DNA of 64,000 nucleotides, taken from IMG/VR virus record IMGVR_UViG_3300010885_023630, positions 1 through 64,000 of that record. The stretch is one strand, 5' to 3'. Positions 16,724-26,400 of the stretch are shown here, piece after piece. The DNA comes from a virus. Both the position numbers and the translations under genes were made by a program. Numbering within the stretch: position 1 is the first letter of the stretch; every line of letters starts with the position of its first letter. Under the pieces are notes generated by a model. That model saw only the letters and a program-made list of their open reading frames with translations, did not search any database and was not told the origin of the DNA.

Positions 16724-17422
16724 TTATCCTGTTGATGTCAAGTTAGTTAATGTTTGAATACGTACAGTATAATCAATTTGAATTAGTCGATTTAATGCTT
16801 TTTGTACTGGGTGAAAAACCACGTGTGTTAGTAGTAATCCAGTTGACAATAGTCCGCTTGTACCGTCGCTACTGCGACCTCGCAAGCCTAGTTCATCAAA
16901 AACATATTCACCGTTTAAGTCTTGACTATTATCAAATAATTGTTGTCCGTTTGGTTCGCCGTAGTCTAGTAGACAACTTACCAAAATGTCAGTATAGACT
17001 TTACCCGGAACGTGGCTAATTGTCATACTATTGTTTAAAGGGTCTGTGTTTAATGCCGAAGTGTTATCAACAATTTTACTGTAAGTTGGATTATATAAAT
17101 TACTATTTTGTCCTACAGTATTTGTAGGCAAATATGTAATAATACCGGTGGTATCTACGCTTGTGCCACCGTTACCAAAATTCATTTCATAGATAAAGTT
17201 TTGACTTTTGTTGCCAATACTGTTGGCCAAAGCCACGGAAAAGTTTTCATAGTGGATAGCGTTGGATTTGTTGATATAAACTTCACCAGATTCTGGATCA
17301 AAGATCTTGATATGGCCGCGGATATAAATTCCACTGGATTCGTCTGGTTGTTTTTCTGTATTTTCCACTGCTTTTTCCTCTAAATTGTTGTCTTCTGACA
17401 TCGATGTATCAGTATTTATCAT
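16724..17422 (-). CDS. Baseplate/tail structural protein in the gp8 position
   Basis: 232 residues. The start at 17422 overlaps the stop of the giant gene (ATGA) and has GAGGG at good spacing; an internal ATG at 17401 lies just after a TAAATA site and could serve a late transcript. After an acidic N-terminus (about 30 residues) comes a beta-rich globular part (GIYIRGHIKIFDPESGEVY, NFIYEMNFGNGG, RLIQIDYTVRIQTL). In T4 the gene order is 6-7-8-9, so position suggests a wedge component analogous to gp8, but I do not recognise gp8 in the sequence itself. Confidence 0.6.
   Translation of the reverse strand: MINTDTSMSEDNNLEEKAVENTEKQPDESSGIYIRGHIKIFDPESGEVYINKSNAIHYENFSVALANSIGNKSQNFIYEMNFGNGGTSVDTTGIITYLPTNTVGQNSNLYNPTYSKIVDNTSALNTDPLNNSMTISHVPGKVYTDILVSCLLDYGEPNGQQLFDNSQDLNGEYVFDELGLRGRSSDGTSGLLSTGLLLTHVVFHPVQKALNRLIQIDYTVRIQTLTNLTSTG
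17413..17420 (-). promoter_or_regulatory. Late promoter-like GATAAATA
   Basis: Minus-strand GATAAATA followed by C, inside the first codons of the gp8-position gene as annotated. It would place a start point just before the internal ATG at 17401. Confidence 0.45.
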
Positions 17423-20400
17423 GGCGTATACCCTCTACTTGCTAATAGGAATCTTGCTTGATCGGTGGTGCTATTAATTAAGCCGTAGCCGTTGCTTGGA
17501 CGACCATACGCTGAGCTATACCAAACTTTTGTTTTTTCCAGTATCGATTTAGCAGGAATTTGTTTTGTCCCGGCCCCAGTTAAGAACTGTGAATTTGCGT
17601 ATTCTGGGATTCCGCGGAAGTTTCCGAGTATAAAGGCGTTTAATACATAACTCTGGGAATTGATGCCCTGAATAAAAAGTGTTCCTGTTGTGTTATCAAA
17701 TCCTTCAACGTCAAATCCGTTTGGTCCATCAAACACTTCTGGTAAACTAGCCACGGATCCTGTTAATAGTATAACTGCCAATGACTTAGAATTTACAACA
17801 GATTCTAGGACACGCATAGTTAATGTAACAGTAGTACCGGTAGTATCATATTGTGTAACAATGTCTCCAATGTTTGCTGTAATTCCTTTGGTCAACTGTA
17901 GTCCGTAACTAACACTATTAGTTATTGTAAAATTAGTATCGTGTACTAATTCTTCTGTATTAATGCCCGTGCCCGGTACTTGTTGCTGTACGCTTGAATC
18001 AACAACACGAGTACCAGACAAATATACGTCCGATGCTATTGCTGTTCCGTCAACACCGCGACGCAATTGACCAAGACTGTTTCTGTTAATAGTAGTTACA
18101 TTGGCAACAATATTAGCAAAATAACGACTGAATACGTTACCTGTTGTCAAGTAAACATTGCTGTTATAAGATAACAATGTTTGTGTTGGGTATACTACGT
18201 TAGCCACCCACGGTGTAGGCATTTCTAACGCATAGTTTCTGTAATAAACAATTTTTTCACCATTAATAAACACTACACCGGGAATACCAAGTGTTCTATT
18301 TGGCAATGGTAATACAGTGGCATCAGCAACTTGAATATTAGAATCTGTTAAACGTAATGGTGATGTTAATACTGTTGTATTTGCACTAGTGACACGATAA
18401 AACGTTTTGTCCTGATTCATATTATCAAACACTCTAAATGCCAAATTGTTTGTATCAAATACTGTCATATTCAAGGTATCGTACATACGTCCAGGAATTA
18501 ATTCTTCCGGAGCATAAGTCACAACATTGTCAAAATACTCGCCGCCAAGTACACCAATGTCACTTGGGTCAACACCAAAGTCGGTGCTGTAATTACTTGT
18601 AACAATGGCGTCAAACGTACCAGTTACAAAACTATTACCTTCTAATAGATGCGGTCTTTCAATTCCTCTTTGTGTTGCTGCCAAGTTTACATTACCGCTA
18701 TATGATGCGATACGATCGTTAGCATTACTAAATTCTTTTGTTGATATCGAATGTACGTTAGACACCGGCAATGCTAGATTAGCAGGAATAGTATAGTTAC
18801 TGGTAATTTGAAGCATACTAGTATCGTTTAACACAATAACAGAGTTAAGCGGTAATATATCGCCCACGTTAACTGATGTAATATTACTCCAAAATACAAA
18901 TGTGTTTGAAGTAGTGTACGTAGTACGGTCAAATTTCATATTAGTTTTAATACTTCTAACTAAATTATGACCTTTGTTGTTGTTGTCAAATACGTTCTTT
19001 AGTAACGCCCTGCCAATAGCACCTGTGCCCATACCTCTAAACTCTATTGTTGGGGGTACTGTGTATCCCAAGCCCGGGTTTGTAATTATTACTCGGCTTA
19101 CTCCGCCCTTGCCATCAACTATAGCATATCCTGCGGCACCTGTGCCATCGCCGCCGCGTATGATAACATCAGGCGCAGTTTTAAATCCTGTGCCGGGGTT
19201 TTCAACTTCGACGTCAACAACAGAATATTTGTAGTTTGCGTACCATTGGCTATTGACTCCTGATTGCCATTTAGCAATATCGTACGGTTGTGTTCCTGTT
19301 GGGCTACGGTAAACATTTAAATTACCTTCCCAGTATGGCGGAATATCAAAGTCTGTGATGTCGCTGTCGTACGTGTCGTTGCCAATGTAGTTAACAACAT
19401 ACTCACGAAGTGTAGTGCGATATGGCTTAACTTCATTGATATAATCTAAATAATAATTTTGGTTGTCCGCAACATAACTTGAAAATTGTTCAAGTTTTCT
19501 AATGTATTGTTTAGCACTTAAGAAACTTGTTTTAAACGCCCACTCAATGTTTTGTTGTTCGGTTAAAGCGTACTTGATCATTGAGAAGAATACACGATTA
19601 TAATCATTGGCCAAATCATCTATTAATACTTCATTTTGTATAGCAGTTAATATTTGACGCAATTCTGTAGCAGGAATTGGTGTAGTGTTGATCTGTATAG
19701 TTCCATTCTCTATACCAACTAAGTTTAATTCTAAATTGTCATCAATATAATAGACCTCAAAGCCCCTGTTGCCAGCGTTTAATACTTTGATGTGTGTTCT
19801 GGGTACTAATTTTTGTTTTCCTAGCTCTAGTGTATTGTTTACAATTACGTCAGGAACGTTTGTAGAATTATAACTAGAATCATACCAATCGGTGTAACTC
19901 CAATATAAACTAGTCTTAAACGACTGTGCTCTAACAAGAGTAAATACGCCTACACTATTGTTTATGTTGGTCAATTGATAAATTGCCCATTTATTATTTT
20001 GTGTAATATCGTCGGTTACAAGAACATTAGTAGACCCAACTGTTAACATTGTTGGGTCAAGATAATATAACTCATCAACTGTTGATACTGAAAGATCATA
20101 CGCACCAGAATTTGCAGCTGGGATCGATTCGTTACTTTTTAATGTAGTTAATACCTTACGTGCTACAATTGGGTATGCCAATAGTATTGGATTGATAATG
20201 CTTAGGTAATTGTCCAACGCCTGCTGAGCGTAAACAAACATAGTTTGTCTTGGGCTCCCTTTAATAAGACCAGCTATACCGTATTTTTGGCTAACTGGTA
20301 AATTAACGTCCGGTACTTGATTCCCAGCGCGGTCAACTCCCGACAGGCTATCAATGAATTTATTAAGAATAGCGGCAGGTATTCCGCTGTCTGGGTTGCC

Positions 20401-23400
20401 CTCTTGTACTAGAGCATATTCACTATGTACCTCTCCGGCATCAACGGTGCGACTACCAATGTGCAATACTGTATTAGTTCCCGATAAAAGAGAACCAACA
20501 TTCTGTAATGTTATTGTAGTCGATGACAATATAGTAGCATAAGGAATACCCTGACTTTGCGGACTACTAATAATATTAGTAATACTGATTACGCTATTTT
20601 CTTTTCCGTCTGCAACTATATCAAGGCCTTTGACCCAGTAATAATACTTAACTTTAACATTTCCAATAGTATCTACATAACCATATGTAGAATATGCGCT
20701 GTCGTCTTCGTGTAATGGTGTTCCGCGATTTCCAGAATCTTTATATTTGCTTGGTAATACTGTACTTTCTGTCCACTGGTATACATCAATACTTGACCCC
20801 GGGAATTGTTCTCCCCAGTGATTTAATCTATAAATTAAACTGTCTTGTTCGTAGTCAATATAACGAACTGTATCTAAGTTCCACCATATTTGACCAACTT
20901 GTCTAGGACCCCAGGCCATTTCAGCATGTAATTGTACCGTTCCGTTACTGTATAATGCTGGATCTTTAGTAGTTTTAAAATCAATATCCTTGTCGGCGGT
21001 ATTTAATATTTTGCCTTTATTAGGATCAACAAAATCTAGAGCCGCTAATATGTTATTAGTATTTTTATTATACATAAACGTACGACTAACATTGTTAATA
21101 TCAACTTTCAGCAACTGGCTTCTTGTTAATGTCCATACTGTTGACCCACGAGGATTTTTAAATATGTGCGCCGACTTTCCGCCAGGCGAACCTAACACAA
21201 TCACGTTACGAGTAACGTCTATAGACGAACCAAATCTATCCCATGAATGTACTTGTGTTTCCAAGTCCTGTACGTAGGTGTAAATTCCTGCTGTATTGCT
21301 TACTTGATCAATCTGTGGTTCAAATATGTACGCGGCCCCAGCATTGATAATCTTATCAACAAATAATGTTAATCCACTGTCGATAACTGTTTCTGTGCCA
21401 AATTGGTCAAACGTAGTTGGTTCTTTGCTTGGAGCGCCTTCTGCCCCAATAGCCAATACTTTAGCATCGGCAGACACACTAATTGTTGAACCAAATGCGC
21501 CGCCTTGACGATCAGGGTGAATCAATGCTTCATTAAATGCGTAATATCCATTTGTTAATGTGTAGCGTTCTACTAGACCGTTTTGTGCTCCGCTGGCTAT
21601 TGACCCCGGAATACCAATGAACAAGTTTCCGCCAGTGCCGTCAATGTCCAAGTCAGCACCAAAATGGGAGTATTTGTTTTTTTGCTGGCTGTATAGTACA
21701 TTACCTTGTGTAATTACATTGGCATTGGCCGATCTCGTGTATACATAAGCAAGACCGTTCTGTGTCACTGTGTCATCGGCTTCGGGAGCAGATATGAAAA
21801 CAGTTGTACCATTGGCGTTAGTTTTAACTACATTACCAAACGACGTTGTGCCAACATTGCTACAGGTTTGTACATAAACATTATTTTTAAATTGATACGT
21901 AGTTACTCGATTATTGCCGCCGACATATAACCAATTGGTATCTGCGCTTAAGGCAATGCTTGTTACACGGCTAAATGTATTTGTTTGTAACTGTGTAATT
22001 GCGCCATTAACGTGTCGGTAAACATGAATATGATTTTCCGATCCAACAACAAGAACGTTGCCCTTTGATTCAATTACTGATCCAAATTTTGGTTTTGCGT
22101 TGGGGTCGGTAATTGTAACATTGGCCTGATAATTTCCGCCAACGTTAGCAAATATTTGTACTTGTGCGGCACCCGGATTACCAACATAAATGTATTGGCT
22201 ATTGCTACTGATGCGTGTGCTTGTGCCAAATTTACTATTGGCTGTTATTGTGTTTGCTGTAATTTTTACTGCGGCATTGCTCAACCAGGGCTTACGGAAC
22301 GTGTATACTCCCCAACCGTTGGGGGTGGCGTTATTTACCCACACTCGATCCCCGTCAATCCAGTCTGTTTGCGGAGTAATTGAATCAATTTCTGATAGGC
22401 TATCAATGACCATTGGTCCAAGACTATACACTATGCCCTGAGATTTAATCGGGCTTGCTCCAATTAAATAACGTAACTTAGTAAACTCACCAGTAATTCT
22501 AATTGTTACCTGTGTAGAATTTACCACGCGAATAACTTTATATAATCCGTTATAGTCATTAAATGGCGATTGAAACTGCCCAAGTATAAATAAATCTCCC
22601 TCGTTGAACGGATGACGATAATCAAATGTTATTGTAGCAAGGTCGTCTAAAGAATAAGATAACGTTGTTGCTGTTAATCCAGTCTCATTGACACGGAATA
22701 CATTCCAGTGGTTGTTGCCATCTTTTGTTGTCCAAATTCTGTGACCTCTACCAACATTAAGAATTGTTTCTGGTGTAGTAGTGGTAATATCAAATATTTG
22801 TGTTTCTACATCGTCGACGTTTACATAACCAGCATTGGGTAAATCGCCGGGGTAATCGCTGTCTGTTCTATTTTGATACAAACTTGTTATAGTAAAGTCA
22901 TTGGCGTTATAGATGTTTCCACCGGACACACCAACAATAACATTGGAATTATTATATGTTTCAGTTAAATTTAATGTTAACGGGGTATTAATAAATTCAC
23001 TTTGATTTAAAATAAATTCAACAAATTGATTGTTGCTTAAATCTCCGTAACGCCCGACCTGGAACGCCCACTCCTCGTATGTGTCAATGTTACCTTGTAC
23101 GTTATCAAACGATCCTTTAGTTAATGCGTTAATAGCATTGATTGTACCTTTTTGTTTAATGTAACCTTGATAGAATTTTGTTTGGTTTGGGATCGTAATT
23201 CCCAAATTGCTTAGATACGGGCGTTGGCGGAAGCCTATTAGTCCCGAGCTGAATAACTGTAAATCTTCTTCGGCAGGAGGACTATCTACGTCGTAGAATT
23301 GTAAGAATTTTTGTGCGTTGTGTCCAAGACTCGGTAATAGTCCTTGTTTTATATTTTCTGCTGGTATCAGCGTCCATTTACCAAGATCAAAAGTAGTTGC

Positions 23401-26400
23401 TGCCGGAATGTCTGCTTTGGCAGCATAATATGAACTATTAAAAGTAACAAGGTCACCGGTTAAATAATCTTTGTCTACAGACCAATCGTTAATGTCTGGA
23501 TCACTGTAAATATAACCTGTGGCAGAGAACGATCCGTTCCAACTACCGGTTCGTGAGCCGTTTAATTTTAAACGATATTGTCTATTTCCTAAATGCGGAA
23601 GATATATAATATCGTTAAAATCTGTAACATTATCAAATACCAATACATGCTCTGTCTGAACCAAATTTAGCCTAGCAAAACAAATCATTGATCCGTTAAC
23701 TGTTGTAATTTTTGTATTGTTAACGTCCTCGGCTGTTTCTCGTAGAATATTAAATTCGTTGGACTTGATTGGAAGATAATTTTGATTTAATATTTTACTT
23801 CCATTTACAGTATTTTCAATTTCGCCAACTGTTGTAAGTATGCTTTTTATTGTCAACTGTGTAGATGTTGGATTTAAAATAATAAGAGCACCCTCTACCC
23901 AGCCTTGTTGACTCCAGTATAGAAACTCCTTGGCACTCAATGACCAATCGCGAATTTCTCCTAGGTCCGAATCAATTTGTTCAAAATAAAATCCAAGATT
24001 TTTTAAATAACGTTCATATCCAATCAAGAAACTCACAGTCTGTTGTATACTTGTAAATTCAGTTCCGTACGGAATTGTTACATAAGAACCGTTTGCGACT
24101 GATTTGTTATATAATTTTGCTACTTTATCATTTACTTTAATTGTTCTAAAATCGTTATTAGCCAAGTCCGGTAATACTGTAAAGAAGGGATTTGCCGTAT
24201 CGTAGCCCGACACAGTATAACCGTTTGCTGTTCTTTCAACTATTACTGCGCTATATCCAACAGAAGTAGTAGGAACAGATTTATTCAAATATATTTTATA
24301 ATTCTCGTCTGGAATTACAACGCTACTACTATTACTGTTTGGGCTGGTTTGTTCTGCTGTTACTGATATTAAGTTTTTGTCAGCAAAACCGCCCACCTTA
24401 TAAGTTAAGTTTACGTCGAGTCCTTTTATAAAATTGTTAAATGTTTCAACCGGGTCAATGCCATAACTTTTAACATTGTCTGCTATCCAATTTAAATAAC
24501 CACTAGAACGGCGCACGGCTCCAGACGTGGTATCTCCGTTGACTATTAGTAATGCCGGAGAAATTTTATTATTGTCAACATCACTAAATTGTCCCGTTGT
24601 GGGATTAACAAAAAATCTACTAGGATCAATTTGTGTAGCAAAGTATTCAGCAGGTTTTGCTGTTGCTAAAGCTAATTGTGCTACAAAAGGAAAATCACTG
24701 CTTCGGCGCCAGGCTGTTTCAACAGGACCGTGCTGACCAAACTGAAAATTGCTTGATGCTGTGGCCCCAATTGACGATCCTGTTAACGGAATTTGTGTCG
24801 GGTTTAATAAATTACCGGCGTTATCAACAGGTATAAAATTAGTCAGCCCCGGACGAGCAAAACGTTTGTCTATGTAAGGATCGCCAGAGTTCCATACATA
24901 TCCAGTTTCTAAATCTTGCCACAGCGTTCCGTTGCCGCTTGTATACGGGGCTGGGCCATAACGGTCCTTCCACCAAGTTGGCATACTACCAAACCCTATC
25001 ATTTCCCAAGGAGTTAAATTAGGTGTAACTGTATCAAACCAATGGTTATAAATTGATCTCCAGGACCCAGTTAAACCAGAGTTAGTAATAATATCCCGAA
25101 CACTACCGTAATTCCATGTCCACGGATTGTTGGCATCAAACCAATTATTTGATGTGTAGTCGAGATTATTTTGGCCAATCCATTGTAAAAAATGTCTAGA
25201 CAATAAATGTATATACGCATTATACGAATAATCGGTGGTTCTGAATTTACCAGGTACAAGATCATAAAAGTCAATCACGTTATTATTGTTATTAACTTTA
25301 ATGTTGTTATAAATTCGTTTTTCTAGCTCAAGTAAATATTGATCTCTAAAATCCCCAAACGACGGAGTTAAACTACCATCGTGTCCGCGAATCATGTTAG
25401 TGGGCGTTTGATATGTATCGTCACGATATACTGTAGGTGTATACTTAGGAAATAATCCTAATTTAGTAGGTGTCTCTGGAATATAATTGCCATCTGTACT
25501 TGCGTAATCTTTAATAACAAGTTTGTCGCCGTAGTTAAATGGTTGACTGAAAATTACAGTAGGACTCAATTGACTAAATGTGTAATCAACGTCGGCAATT
25601 AACTGTTCTCCGTTGCGGTAGATTAAAACGGCCCTATTGCTTAACTGAGTATTATTAAAAATACCATTGATTTCATAATTGGTTTTTCGTTCGTCTAAGA
25701 CCGTATAGTTAATAGTCGAATAATTTCCGCTATATGGTACCATATCCGAATAGTACCAAGGAAAGCTACTATTTTTAACAGCATTAATGTTTTGTAAGAT
25801 TTTATCAACGCCGCTAATAGGATCGTTGTAATCAAGATCAGTTAGCGTATGACATAAAGATAAAAACTTATTTTTAAATCTTGCGTACTCTCTACGTGCT
25901 AGATTAATACCATCAGAAAAATTTAAAGTAGGATGATTTAAAAACGCCATGCCGTAGATAACCGGGGCACCATGTTGTACAAGAGTGCCGCCTTGTGCTT
26001 TTAAATAACTATCTTGTAGAGGTTTATTTCCACTGGTGTTTTCAATTAACTTATAATAATGGTTTCGTATCTGGCCAAGTGAAATAGATGTAATTTTTTC
26101 ATTTAATGGATTTAAATCTAAATTGGTAGGTATCTGGTAGTAACCGTTGCCACTGGGCGAAGGAGTATTACTATAAACTAATACGTCAATTTTATCTCCA
26201 ACTGTTGGCAATGTATTGAGACGTACAATATGGCGGCCAGCGCCATATTCCATTAATTTATACTCGGTAGTTGCTAATAATTTATTATTTAAATAGACCT
26301 TGATATAAGGAATTGTTGTCTGGCCGGTTGGCAATACATCAACCTGTACAAACGCATATTCTTTATCAACTTCATCTTTAATAATTAAACCGTTATATAG